Source: Leucobacter chromiireducens
GTDB lineage: Bacteria; Actinomycetota; Actinomycetes; Actinomycetales; Microbacteriaceae
Direction: 5' to 3'
DNA: 36,780 bases
NCBI RefSeq assembly: GCF_003917135.1
Contig: NZ_RPDI01000029.1
Span: 1 to 36,780, forward strand
A program made the translations under genes and the position numbers. This document shows, in pieces, positions 16,715 through 24,730 of the stretch. Under the pieces are notes generated by a model. That model saw only the letters and a program-made list of their open reading frames with translations. It had not been told where the DNA came from and ran no database searches. Every line of letters begins with the position of its first letter. Within the stretch, counting starts at the first letter, position 1.

Positions 16715-17734
16715 ATGGTCAGCACCATGGAGCACGAGCAGGATCGGACGCCGGACTGCGACGCCGACTTCAGCGCGGGGCACCCCGAACGCCCCGAACA
16801 GGCTGACGGCGGCGGAGGTCACGGCCACGACCACGGACTGCAGGGCGCAACGACCGCAACCGGAAAGCACCGGAAGCGGCTGATCATCGCGCTCTCGATC
16901 ACGCTGAGCGTGTTCTTCATCCAACTCATCGGCGCGTTCATCTCGAACTCGCTGGCGCTCCTCGCCGACGCCGGGCACATGCTCACCGACGCGACAGGCG
17001 TCGCCATCGCGCTGATCGCGAGCCTGATCGCCACCCTCCCCGCGACCTCGAAGCGGACCTTCGGGTACCTGCGCGTCGAAATCCTCGCCGCGCTCGTGAA
17101 CGGCATCGTGCTCGGCGTGATCGCCGTCGTGATCTTCGTGCAGGCGATCGCGCGCTTCGGCACCGAGGTGGAGATCCAGTCGACGCCGATGCTGATCGCC
17201 GCTGTGATCGGCGGCCTCGCGAACCTGGTTTCGCTGCTGGTGCTGCAGTCGGGCCAGAAGGAGAGCCTGAACGTGCGCGGCGCGTACCTCGAAGTGCTCG
17301 GCGATCTGCTCGGCTCCGTCGCCGTCGTCATTGCGGCGATCGTGATCATGCTGACCGGCTGGGAAATGATCGACCCGATCGCGTCGATCCTCATCGCCCT
17401 GCTCATCATTCCGCGCGCGATCAGCCTGCTGCGCGAGGTGGTCAACGTACTGCTCGAGGCCTCCCCGAAGAACATCAACGTCGACGACGCACGCGAGCAC
17501 ATGCTCGCCGTCCCCGGCGTGAACGAGGTGCACGACGTGCACGCGTGGACGATCACGTCTGGGGTGCCGGCGTTCTCGGCGCACGTGACGGTGTCCGACT
17601 CGGCGTGGAGCGAGCGCGGGTACCATGCGATCCTCGATGAGCTGCGGGCCTGCCTCCACGAGCACTTCGACACCGAGCACGTGACGCTCCAGTTGGAGCC
17701 GGTCGCGCACGGCGAGCACGCTCAGCACCCGTAG
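16715..17734 (+). CDS. Cation diffusion facilitator metal exporter
   Basis: Membrane exporter of divalent metals by metal/proton exchange, 339 residues, CzcD/ZitB-like. The N-terminus has a His/Gly cluster (GGGGHGHDHG, 32-41), followed by six helices and a C-terminal cytoplasmic domain starting near DDAREHMLAVPGVNEVHDVHAW. The transport site in TM2 is the usual HxxxD (H88, D92 in LADAGHMLTD). In TM5, however, E193 replaces the usual histidine (YLEVLGD, E193/D197). This may alter metal choice. ATG 16715 has AGGAAG 8 nt upstream; ATG 16727 (MEHEQD) is possible. Forty-six nt after copA on the same strand, so it may be co-transcribed. Confidence 0.92.
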   Translation: MVSTMEHEQDRTPDCDADFSAGHPERPEQADGGGGHGHDHGLQGATTATGKHRKRLIIALSITLSVFFIQLIGAFISNSLALLADAGHMLTDATGVAIALIASLIATLPATSKRTFGYLRVEILAALVNGIVLGVIAVVIFVQAIARFGTEVEIQSTPMLIAAVIGGLANLVSLLVLQSGQKESLNVRGAYLEVLGDLLGSVAVVIAAIVIMLTGWEMIDPIASILIALLIIPRAISLLREVVNVLLEASPKNINVDDAREHMLAVPGVNEVHDVHAWTITSGVPAFSAHVTVSDSAWSERGYHAILDELRACLHEHFDTEHVTLQLEPVAHGEHAQHP

Positions 17735-17793
17735 CGGGGCTGGCGGCCTGGCTCGTGGCTGCTGGCGGCTGGCGGCCCCCGCTGGCCACACCG

Positions 17794-17867
17794 GCCCGGC
17801 AACAAAGTGTGGGTCTGATCCGGATTCCTCGATGGAATCGGATCAGACTCACACTTTGTTTGCGGGC
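17794..17867. repeat. Long imperfect palindrome after the CDF gene
   Basis: Arms 17794-17828 and 17834-17867 (about 34 nt) pair with few mismatches and one bulge around the 5-nt loop TCGAT. The core reads GTCTGATCCGGATTCC towards the centre, and the outer part contains AACAAAGTGTG. It lies between convergent genes and could terminate both. It shares its core with the elements at 19195, 19294 and 24231. Confidence 0.65.
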
Positions 17868-17906
17868 TGGCGATAGGAGGGCGGGCGGACCAGCCCGGAA
17901 CGCTCG

Positions 17907-19007
17907 CTAGAAGCGCAGCACCGGCTTGATCGTTGCCCCGGACTCCGAGTCAGCGAACGCCGCGTTGATATCGGCGAAGTCGTACGTCTTCACCAACTTG
18001 TCGAACGGGAAAAGTCCCTGTTCGTAGAGCGAGATCAGGCGCGGGATGAACTCGCGGGGCACCGCGTCGCCCTCCACCACCATCGAGATCGTGATCCCGC
18101 TCGTCAGCAGCGTGCCAATGTCGAACGGCGCCTCGGTCCCGAGCTTTGCCGCGCCGACGAGCACTCCGCGCCCGCGCAGCGCGAGCGACTTGGTCATCTG
18201 CGAGAACACCTGCGGGACACCCGTCGTATCGAGCGCGGTGTGCACGCCGCGACCGCCGGTGATCTCGCGGATTTCGGCGACAGCGTCCACCTCGGCCGAG
18301 TTCACCACGTGCGTCGCCCCGAGCTCACGCGCGAACTCCAAACGGGACGGCACGATATCCACCATGATGACGGTGGTTGCGCCCGCGGCAATCGCGGCAA
18401 GCATCCCGGCGAGACCAACGGCTCCCGTCCCGAAGATCGCGATGGACTCCCCCGGGCTTGTGCGGAGAACGTTGAGCACGGATCCCGATCCGGTCATGAT
18501 CCCGCACCCGAGTGGTCCAAGCAGCTCAAGCGGCGCATCGTCGGAGACCTTCACCGCGTTGCGGGCGCGCACATTCGAGTGCGACGCGAACGACGACTGG
18601 CCAAAGAAGTTCGATGAGACGCGGTCGCTGCCGTCAGCGAACGAGCTCGAGCCGTCGGCCCTGCTCCCGCCGAAGTTCAGCGCGAAGTAGTCGACGCAAT
18701 ACTGCGGGTGCCCGGTGATGCAGTGCTCGCACTCGCCACAGGACGCAGGCGCGAGGACGACCTTGTCACCAACCGCGAGATCGGTCACTGCCGAACCCAC
18801 CGCGGTGACGACGCCGGCGCCCTCGTGGCCGAGCACCGCGGGGAGCGGCACGGGGTACCACTGATCGCGCACGATCGCATCAGTGTGGCAGACGCCGCTC
18901 GCGACCATGCGGACGGTCACCTCATCGGGTCGCGGCTCATCAAGTTCAAGTTCGCGAATCTCGAGCTCGGTCTGCGGCGCGGTGGCAACGGCTGCGGTGA
19001 TTTTCAC
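17907..19007 (-). CDS. Zinc-dependent alcohol dehydrogenase, aryl-alcohol type
   Basis: 366-residue medium-chain NAD(P)-dependent dehydrogenase oxidising primary or aryl alcohols. Catalytic zinc ligands are C40, H61/E62 (GHEGAG) and the cysteine in PLGCGIMTG; structural zinc is held by C90, C93, C96 and C104 (CGECEHCITGHPQYC). The Rossmann motif is FGTGAVGLAG, and an Asp in the following MVDIVPSR suggests NAD rather than NADP. The loop after the structural zinc (FGGSRADGSSSF...SSNFFGQSSFA) resembles XylB-type benzyl-alcohol dehydrogenases. GTG 19007 has AGGGAA upstream. It lies alone between a palindrome and the bkd operon; no partner gene reveals the substrate. Confidence 0.92.
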   Translation of the reverse strand: MKITAAVATAPQTELEIRELELDEPRPDEVTVRMVASGVCHTDAIVRDQWYPVPLPAVLGHEGAGVVTAVGSAVTDLAVGDKVVLAPASCGECEHCITGHPQYCVDYFALNFGGSRADGSSSFADGSDRVSSNFFGQSSFASHSNVRARNAVKVSDDAPLELLGPLGCGIMTGSGSVLNVLRTSPGESIAIFGTGAVGLAGMLAAIAAGATTVIMVDIVPSRLEFARELGATHVVNSAEVDAVAEIREITGGRGVHTALDTTGVPQVFSQMTKSLALRGRGVLVGAAKLGTEAPFDIGTLLTSGITISMVVEGDAVPREFIPRLISLYEQGLFPFDKLVKTYDFADINAAFADSESGATIKPVLRF

Positions 19008-19194
19008 GGTTCCCTGCTTCCCTCAATCGGTGTTCGTTCAGCGTCCCAAGCGCGAGCGACCCCACCGATCAACCGGTGAGGCGCCGGGCTGGTGATGCAC
19101 CATCCACGCTACGCGAGCACCCTGTTCAGACCCTCAGACCGGGCACCGTCCCGCCGCGGTCGGCAACGTGTGCCACTCACGCGCTGGATACGCA

Positions 19195-19255
19195 AAACCG
19201 GGGCGAGTGTGATCCGGAATTCTCAATCAGATCCGGATCAGACTCACCCCGGTTT
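19195..19255. repeat. Long imperfect palindrome (tandem pair, copy 1)
   Basis: 24-nt arms (19195-19218 and 19232-19255) pair with two mismatches around a 13-nt centre. The arms carry GAGTnTGATCCGGA, the same core as at 17794-17867, with a different outer end (AAACCGGGG). Confidence 0.65.
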
Positions 19256-19293
19256 GGAGTGTGGGTGGGCGGGCGATCGCCGCGCACACACTG

Positions 19294-19344
19294 AGTGTGG
19301 GTCCGGTCCGGATTCCTTGGCGGAATCCGGGGCGGAGTCGCACT
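19294..19344. repeat. Long imperfect palindrome (tandem pair, copy 2)
   Basis: 23-nt arms (19294-19316 and 19322-19344) pair at about 18 positions around the loop TTGGC. The inner end GTCCGGATTCC matches the family core. It is the first structure after the bkd E2 stop codon and could end that transcript. Confidence 0.55.
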
Positions 19345-19414
19345 AAATGCGAGGGGCGGCGGAGCGGGGTGGCGGCGGGAAGGCTGGGCGGCCAGCGCCT
19401 GGCCAACAGCGCCA

Positions 19415-20821
19415 CTAGTCAAGCAGCAGCGCCGGCTCCTCAAGCACCGAAGCGACGTCCGCGACGAAGCGCGAGATCACATCGCCATCGACGATGCGGT
19501 GGTCGAACGAGCCGCCCACCGTCGTGACCATGCGCGGGCGCACCTCGCCGTCCACCACCCACGGCTTCTCGCGGATCGTGCCCATCGCGAGGATGGCGCA
19601 CTCGCCGGGGTTCAGGATCGGCGTGCCGAAGTCCATGCCGAACACGCCAATGTTCGTGATCGTGATCGTGCCCTCGGCCATGTCTGCCGGCGTCGTGCGT
19701 CCCTCGCGTGCGGTCAGCGTGAGCTGCTCGATCGCACGCGCAAGCTCGAGCAGGCTGAGATCCTGCGCGTCCTTGATGTTCGGTACGACGAGCCCGCGCG
19801 GCGTCGCAGCGGCGACACCGAGGTTCACGAAGTTGCGGCGAATGATCTCGGTCTCGGTGAACGTCGAGTTGACCTCGGGGTTGCGGCGGATCGCCCACAG
19901 CATCGCCTTCGCGAAGATGAGCAGCGGCGACACCTTGACGCCGGCGAAATCCGACGAGGTCTTCAGCCGCTTCACGAACTCCATCGTGCGGGTCGCGTCG
20001 ACGTCGGTGAACACGCTCACGTGCGGCGCCTCGAACGCGCTCGTGACCATCGCCTTCGCGATCTGCTTGCGCATGCCCTTCAGCGGGATGCGCTCCTCGC
20101 GCTCGGCAGGGGGTTCGGGGGTCTCGAGGTTGCGGAACAGGCGCGCCTGGCCGGCGTGCCGCTCAACGTCGGTGCGCAGCACCTCGCCGGCAGGGCCGGT
20201 GCCAGCCACCTCGCTCAGCGTGACGCCGAGATCCTTCGCGAGCTTCCGGATCGGGGGCTTCGCGAGCACCGCGCCAGGCGCCGTTCCCGCGGCAGCGACC
20301 GCGGCGGGCACCGCGCCGGGCGTGGGCAGCAGGGGCTCCCCGCCGCGGCGGCGGCGCGACTTCGCGGCGCCGGCGGTGCCGTAGCCGACGAGCACGGCGC
20401 CACCCTCCTCCTCGTGCTCAACGCTCGCCGCGGCGTCGGCCGCGACGGTGCGCGCTTCGTCGACGATCGCCGGATCAGCGGGGACGGGCGCAGCGGCGGC
20501 GCTCGCCTGCGCGCCAGAGCCCGGCTGGGATCCCGCGCCAGCGGATCCGGATCCGGTTTCCGCCGCTGCCGCGGCGTCGCCGCCCGTCGACACCCGCATG
20601 ATCGGATCGCCGACCGGCACCGTCTGCCCCGGCTGCGCGAGCAGCTCGGTGACGGTCCCGACGAACGGCGAGGGCAGCTCGACGATCGACTTCGCGGTCT
20701 CGATCTCGCAAATCACCTGGTTGAGCTCGACCGTGTCGCCGGGCGCCACCTTCCAGGTGACGATCTCGGCCTCGGTCAGCCCCTCACCGACGTCCGGCAG
20801 GGGAAAGGACATCTCACTCAT
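19415..20821 (-). CDS. bkdC: Branched-chain 2-oxoacid dehydrogenase E2 (dihydrolipoyl acyltransferase)
   Basis: Core acyltransferase of a 2-oxoacid dehydrogenase complex, 468 residues. Domain order: lipoyl domain with lipoylated K44 ([14 protein letters not shown]), an Ala/Pro/Ser-rich linker (about 80-165) with a basic patch RRRRGG, a peripheral-subunit-binding domain ([18 protein letters not shown], about 192-228), and the catalytic domain ending with active-site FDHRIVDGD. There is one lipoyl domain. It is last in an operon after E1alpha and E1beta; split E1 subunits argue for branched-chain or acetoin-like oxoacids rather than the single-chain AceE of actinobacterial pyruvate dehydrogenase. 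ATG 20821 has GGAGGAG 5 nt upstream. No E3 gene is nearby. Confidence 0.9.
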   Translation of the reverse strand: MSEMSFPLPDVGEGLTEAEIVTWKVAPGDTVELNQVICEIETAKSIVELPSPFVGTVTELLAQPGQTVPVGDPIMRVSTGGDAAAAAETGSGSAGAGSQPGSGAQASAAAAPVPADPAIVDEARTVAADAAASVEHEEEGGAVLVGYGTAGAAKSRRRRGGEPLLPTPGAVPAAVAAAGTAPGAVLAKPPIRKLAKDLGVTLSEVAGTGPAGEVLRTDVERHAGQARLFRNLETPEPPAEREERIPLKGMRKQIAKAMVTSAFEAPHVSVFTDVDATRTMEFVKRLKTSSDFAGVKVSPLLIFAKAMLWAIRRNPEVNSTFTETEIIRRNFVNLGVAAATPRGLVVPNIKDAQDLSLLELARAIEQLTLTAREGRTTPADMAEGTITITNIGVFGMDFGTPILNPGECAILAMGTIREKPWVVDGEVRPRMVTTVGGSFDHRIVDGDVISRFVADVASVLEEPALLLD

Positions 20822-20839
20822 CGCGACTCCTCCGAGGGG

Positions 20840-21856
20840 TTAGTAGTGCAGAGCCCGGTCGACCGCTTCGAGCACGCGGTCAGCGTCGGGAAGGTACAGG
20901 CCTTCGAGGTGGGCCGGGGGGAAGGGAACATCGTATCCGGCGACGCGCAGCACGGGGGCCTGCAGCGCCGTGAACGCGTGCTCCGAAACGTACGCGGCGA
21001 TCTCGCTGCCGACGCTCGCCCCGCCCTGCGCCTCCTGCGCGACGACGAGGCGACCCGTCTTGCGCACGGATGCGACGAGCGGCGCGTAGTCGATGGGCGA
21101 CACGCTGCGGAGGTCGATCACCTCGAGGCTCGTACCCTCCGAGGCGGCGATTTCCGCGGCCTGCAGCAGCGTGGTGACCATCGCGCCGTAGCCGACGACC
21201 GTGCAGTCGCTTCCCGCGCGCGCCACGCGGGTCTGGTGCAGTGCTGCGGCTGGCGCGGCTGGATCAACCTCGCCCTTCTGCCAGTACTTGGCCTTCGGCT
21301 CAAAGAACAGCACGGGATCCGGGGACTGGATCGCCTGCTGGATCATCCAGTACGCGTCGTTCGCCGTCGACGGCGCGACCACGCGAAGGCCTGGGGTGTG
21401 CGCGAAGTACGCCTCGGGGCTCTCCTGGTGGTGCTCGACCGCGCCGATGTGCCCGCCGTAGGGCACGCGGATCACGATGGGCATCGAGATCGCGCCCTCG
21501 TGGCGGTTCGTGAGCTTCGCGAGCTGCGTGACGATCTGGTTGAACGCCGGGAAGATGAAGCCATCGAACTGGATCTCGAGCACCGGACGGTAGCCGCGCA
21601 TCGCGAGCCCGATCGCGCTGCCGACGATGCCGGCCTCCGCGAGCGGGGTGTCGAGCACGCGGGCTGAACCGAAGTCGGCCTGCAGCTTGTCGGTGACGCG
21701 GAAGACGCCGCCGAGCGGGCCGATGTCCTCGCCCATCAGGATGACGCGTTCGTCGGCCGCCATAGCGGAGCGGAGGCCCTCGGTGATTGCGCGGGCGATG
21801 GGGAGCGTGGTGCGCTCGGTCAGCGTCTGCACGGGTGCCACGGTGTCGGTGCTCAT
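20840..21856 (-). CDS. bkdB: 2-Oxoacid dehydrogenase E1 beta subunit
   Basis: Beta chain of the thiamine-diphosphate decarboxylase E1, 338 residues. Family segments are MGEDIGPLGGVFRVTDKL, DTPLAEAGIVGSAIGLAMRGYRPVLEIQF, RVPYGGHIGAVEHHQESPEAYFAHTPGLRVVAPS and EVIDLRSVSPIDYAPLVASVRKTGRLVVAQEA. The last is the transketolase C-terminal domain that binds E2. ATG 21856 overlaps the E1alpha stop (ATGA at 21853-21856), so equal amounts of the two chains are likely made. The E2 gene follows after 18 nt. Branched-chain specificity is inferred from the alpha/beta split and the adjacent aminotransferase; acetoin or pyruvate remain possible. Confidence 0.92.
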   Translation of the reverse strand: MSTDTVAPVQTLTERTTLPIARAITEGLRSAMAADERVILMGEDIGPLGGVFRVTDKLQADFGSARVLDTPLAEAGIVGSAIGLAMRGYRPVLEIQFDGFIFPAFNQIVTQLAKLTNRHEGAISMPIVIRVPYGGHIGAVEHHQESPEAYFAHTPGLRVVAPSTANDAYWMIQQAIQSPDPVLFFEPKAKYWQKGEVDPAAPAAALHQTRVARAGSDCTVVGYGAMVTTLLQAAEIAASEGTSLEVIDLRSVSPIDYAPLVASVRKTGRLVVAQEAQGGASVGSEIAAYVSEHAFTALQAPVLRVAGYDVPFPPAHLEGLYLPDADRVLEAVDRALHY

Positions 21857-23037
21857 GCGTTCGCCCCTTCCTGGTTCTCGAACGAGGCCTCGTAGCGTGC
21901 GAGCCACGCGCGCTGCTCCTCGATGCGCGGGTGCTCCTCCGAGTACACGTGCGCGAACATGGAATCAGCGGTCGGGGTGGGGAGCGTGAGGATCGCGTCG
22001 CGCGCGATCTTCGCCTCGCGGTCGGCGGTCTCGCGCACCTCGGCGAAGAAGTCGTCGCCGACGCCGAGGGCGCGCAGGTGCGTCTCGAGACGCGCGACGG
22101 GATCGCGGTCTTCCCAGTGGGCGAGCTCCGCTTCCTCGCGGTACCGCGTTGGATCGTCGCTCGTCGTGTGCGCACCGATCCGGTAGGTGAGCGCTTCGAT
22201 GTAGCCGGGGCCCTCGCCGGTGCGGGCGAGCCGCAGGAAGCGGCGCGCCACCGCGTAGGCGGCGAGCGGGTCGTTGCCGTCGATCTGCACGGCGCGGATG
22301 CCGAAGCCGAGCGCGCGGCGGTAGAGCGGCGTGCGCGACTGGCGCGCAACGGGGACGGAGATCGCCCAGCGGTTGTTCTGCACGACGAAGACCTCGGGGG
22401 TCTGATAGCTCGCGGCGAAGATCATCGCCTCGTTCGCGTCGCCCTGGCTCGTGGTGCCGTCGCCGTAGAACACGAGCGTTGCCTCGCCCGTCGCGGTGCC
22501 GGCCTCGCCGGCGTCGAGGGCCGTGTTCCCCGCCGCGCGCTTCGCGTCGAGCACCTGGCCGAGCGCGTAGCCGGTGGCGTGCTGGGTCTGCGCGCCGAGC
22601 ACGAGCGTGTACAGGTGGAAGTTGCCGTGCGCCGGGTCGGTGACGTCCCAGCCGCCGTGCGTGAGGCCGCGGAACTGCGCGGCGAGGTCCACGCGGGAGA
22701 CGCCGCGGATGTGCGCGATCGTGTGCTCGCGGTACGCGGGGAAGATGTGATCCTGCGGCTCGGCGGCGCGGCCGATGCCGGCCTGGCAGCCCTCCTGGCC
22801 GATGCTCGGCACCCAGAGGGCGAGCTGGCCCTGCCGCTGCAGGTGGGTGCACTCGACGTCGAAGGCGCGGGTGGACACCATGTCGCGGTACCACTGCTGG
22901 AACTCGGCGACGCCGACGCCCTGCAGCTCCGCGGCGTACTCGGCTGCGGTGGCCGACGGCGCGTAGTTGCCAGCGTCGTCGAGGAACCGGATCGGCTCGG
23001 GATCCTGGTGGGTCGTGGTGGGTGCTGCGTCAGTCAC
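21853..23037 (-). CDS. bkdA: 2-Oxoacid dehydrogenase E1 alpha subunit
   Basis: Alpha chain of E1, which binds thiamine diphosphate and decarboxylates 2-oxoacids, 394 residues. The cofactor motif runs from GDGTTSQGD to VVQNN, with the intervening EAMIFAASY. Other landmarks are QGQLALWVPSIGQEGCQAGIG, FPAYREHTIAHIRGV and the phosphorylation-loop-like RIGAHTTSDDPTRYR, in which SDDP is typical of branched-chain E1alpha. GTG 23037 overlaps the stop of the upstream aminotransferase (GTGA at 23034-23037). Start codon choice follows this overlap and homologue length; further upstream frame is non-homologous. The operon order is aminotransferase, E1alpha, E1beta, E2. Confidence 0.93.
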   Translation of the reverse strand: MTDAAPTTTHQDPEPIRFLDDAGNYAPSATAAEYAAELQGVGVAEFQQWYRDMVSTRAFDVECTHLQRQGQLALWVPSIGQEGCQAGIGRAAEPQDHIFPAYREHTIAHIRGVSRVDLAAQFRGLTHGGWDVTDPAHGNFHLYTLVLGAQTQHATGYALGQVLDAKRAAGNTALDAGEAGTATGEATLVFYGDGTTSQGDANEAMIFAASYQTPEVFVVQNNRWAISVPVARQSRTPLYRRALGFGIRAVQIDGNDPLAAYAVARRFLRLARTGEGPGYIEALTYRIGAHTTSDDPTRYREEAELAHWEDRDPVARLETHLRALGVGDDFFAEVRETADREAKIARDAILTLPTPTADSMFAHVYSEEHPRIEEQRAWLARYEASFENQEGANA

Positions 23038-24146
23038 GCGACGCCTCCTTGCTGTGCGAGGTGTGCTCGCACCAGGTCGATAACGACGGGAAGGCTCTCC
23101 TCCTCGCCGACGGAGATCCGCACGCCGCGGCCACCAAAGGGGCGCACGAGCGTGCCGGCCTCCGCGAAGTCTGCGGCGAGCGCGAGCGCGTCGGGGACTC
23201 CCCCGCCGTCGCTCGTCTCCGGGATCCACACGAAGTTGCCCTGCGCCTCCGGCACCGCGATACCGAGATCACGAAGCGCTGCAGCGAGCCGGTCGCGGCG
23301 GTCGACGAGCACGGCGACGCGCTCGGCGTGCACGGCGCGCGCCTCGGGAGTGAGGGAGGCGCGTGCGGCGCTCTCCGCGATCCCGGTCACCGAGAGCGGG
23401 ATCGCAACGCTCGCCGCGGCGCGGAAGATGGCCGGATCACCGACACCGTACCCGATGCGCAGCCCGGCGAGCCCGTATGCCTTCGAGAAGGTGCGCAGCA
23501 CCACCAGGTTGCGGTACTGCGCGATCACCGCTTCGCCGCGCACGGCGTCCGGGTCGGTGACGAATTCGCGGTACGCCTCGTCGAGCACCACGAGGGTGTC
23601 GGCAGGCACGCGCCCCATGAAGCGCGCGAACGCTGCGCTGCCGAGCGCTGGCCCGGTGGGATTGTTCGGACTGCAGAGCAGGATCACGCGCGTGCGCTCG
23701 GTGATGGCGTCGGCCATGGCGTCGAGGTCGTGCTCGGCGTCCGCGGTGAGGGGCACGCCGACGGGCTCGGCGCCCGACGCGAGGCCGAGCGAGGGGTACG
23801 CCTCAAAGCTCGGCCAGGCGTACAGGTAGGCGTCGCCGGCTGCGGCTGCCGCGTGCACCAGCTGGTAGAGGATCGCGACGGAGCCCGCGGCGAGGTGCAC
23901 GTGGTCTGCGGTGACGCCGAACTCTGCCGCGATCTCCTCGCGCAGCTCGGGCATGCCGGCGGCGGCGTAGCGGTTGACGTCCCCGCGGGACGCCATCGCG
24001 TCCGCGACCCCGGGCAGCGGGGGGAACGGATTCTCGTTGCTCGACAGCTTGAATCCGGGCTTGGTCGGCGCTGCGCCCTGCCGGTAGGCGGGGACTGCGA
24101 GCACATCGGCACGGAACCGGACTGGCGGCTGGGCGTTGTCGCTCAT
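23034..24146 (-). CDS. Aminotransferase, HisC / aromatic (Pat) type
   Basis: PLP-dependent class I/II aminotransferase, 370 residues. It shows KLSSNENPFPP near the N-terminus, SPNNPTG (159-165), DEAYREF and the PLP lysine K222 in RTFSKAYGLAGLRIGYG. Family members annotated HisC in actinobacteria include true histidinol-phosphate aminotransferases and phenylalanine/aromatic aminotransferases (Pat). No other his gene is near, and the stop codon overlaps the E1alpha start, so a role in making 2-oxoacids for the dehydrogenase, or in aromatic amino acids, is more likely here than histidine synthesis. A TACACT box 7 nt before the ATG suggests a leaderless transcript for the operon. Confidence 0.88.
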   Translation of the reverse strand: MSDNAQPPVRFRADVLAVPAYRQGAAPTKPGFKLSSNENPFPPLPGVADAMASRGDVNRYAAAGMPELREEIAAEFGVTADHVHLAAGSVAILYQLVHAAAAAGDAYLYAWPSFEAYPSLGLASGAEPVGVPLTADAEHDLDAMADAITERTRVILLCSPNNPTGPALGSAAFARFMGRVPADTLVVLDEAYREFVTDPDAVRGEAVIAQYRNLVVLRTFSKAYGLAGLRIGYGVGDPAIFRAAASVAIPLSVTGIAESAARASLTPEARAVHAERVAVLVDRRDRLAAALRDLGIAVPEAQGNFVWIPETSDGGGVPDALALAADFAEAGTLVRPFGGRGVRISVGEEESLPVVIDLVRAHLAQQGGVA

Positions 24147-24153
24147 GCGTGCC

Positions 24154-24159
24154 AGTGTA
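24154..24159 (-). promoter_or_regulatory. -10 box of the aminotransferase-bkd operon
   Basis: Minus-strand TACACT ends 7 nt before the ATG at 24146, and no Shine-Dalgarno sequence is visible. A leaderless transcript is inferred. Confidence 0.45.
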
Positions 24160-24230
24160 TCGAGCGGGTATCGCCGGATCGGGATACGCGCGCGGTGCTG
24201 CGGCCAGCTCGCCCAACCCGGACTTCCAGC

Positions 24231-24270
24231 GAGTCTGATCCGGATTCCCCGCCGGGAAGCGGATCACACC
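24231..24270. repeat. Degenerate palindrome of the GATCCGGATTCC family
   Basis: GAGTCTGATCCGGATTCCC (24231-24249) faces CGGGAAGCGGATCACACCC (24252-24270). The match is good near TGATCCG and TTCCC, and weaker outside. It sits between divergent genes, so unlike its relatives at gene ends it cannot be a plain terminator of either neighbour. Confidence 0.5.
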
Positions 24271-24318
24271 CCTACTAAGTTCAGGGAAGGGGGACGGGCA
24301 CGGTGCGAGAATGGGGAC

Positions 24319-24726
24319 ATGCGCGCAATCATTCGGATCCTGGTCAGCGCTTTCGCGCTGTGGCTCACCACACTGATCGTTGGCGGCAGCGGCGACCACG
24401 GCGTGTGGATCAAGCCCCTCGAGGGGGGCGAGTACGGCCACCTCATCACGCTGCTGCTCGTCGCGCTCGTGTTCGGCCTCGTGAACGGCACGCTCGGCCG
24501 GGTCGTGCGGTTTGTCTCGATCCCGCTCTACATCATCACCTTCGGCCTGTTCGGCCTGATCGTCAACGGCATCATGATCGCGGTCGTTGCGTGGCTCTCC
24601 GGGCTCGCGGGCTTCGGGCTCGAGGTCGAGAGCTTCTGGTGGGGCGTGCTGGGCGCACTGGTGCTCTCCCTCCTGTCCGGCATCATGAACAGCCTGCTCG
24701 GCACGAAGAAGAAGCGCGGGCGCTAG
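24319..24726 (+). CDS. Small integral membrane protein, phage-holin family 4 (YvlD-like)
   Basis: 135 residues with four hydrophobic helices: MRAIIRILVSAFALWLTTLIVG, LITLLLVALVFGLVNGTLG, VSIPLYIITFGLFGLIVNGIMIAVVAWLSG and the last from WWGVLGALVLSLLSGIMNSLLG. The pattern NGTLG...P.YIITFGLFxLIVNxxMI is typical of this widespread family. Despite the family name these are chromosomal membrane proteins, sometimes linked to envelope stress; no lysis role is implied. A GAGAAT sequence 6 nt before the ATG suggests a leaderless start, in a context strikingly like that before the gene at 2031. The phosphatase gene follows after 4 nt. Confidence 0.85.
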   Translation: MRAIIRILVSAFALWLTTLIVGGSGDHGVWIKPLEGGEYGHLITLLLVALVFGLVNGTLGRVVRFVSIPLYIITFGLFGLIVNGIMIAVVAWLSGLAGFGLEVESFWWGVLGALVLSLLSGIMNSLLGTKKKRGR

Positions 24727-24730
24727 ACGC

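Larger units (their letters stand above)
19008..19414. other. 407-bp gap: two tandem palindromes, no gene seen
   Basis: This stretch separates the 3' end of the bkd E2 gene from the 5' end of the dehydrogenase gene (both minus strand). Two long palindromes occupy 19195-19255 and 19294-19344. The dehydrogenase promoter must lie in the right-hand 190 bp, but I could not place it with confidence. Short open frames here show no ribosome binding site or recognisable protein. Confidence 0.6.

Noticed and set aside
24147..24318. Riboswitch or attenuator before the aminotransferase-bkd operon
   Set aside because: The likely promoter is leaderless, so there would be no leader RNA to hold one.
24319..24726. 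Phage remnant because of the holin-family name
   Set aside because: The family is a common chromosomal membrane protein, and no phage genes are nearby.
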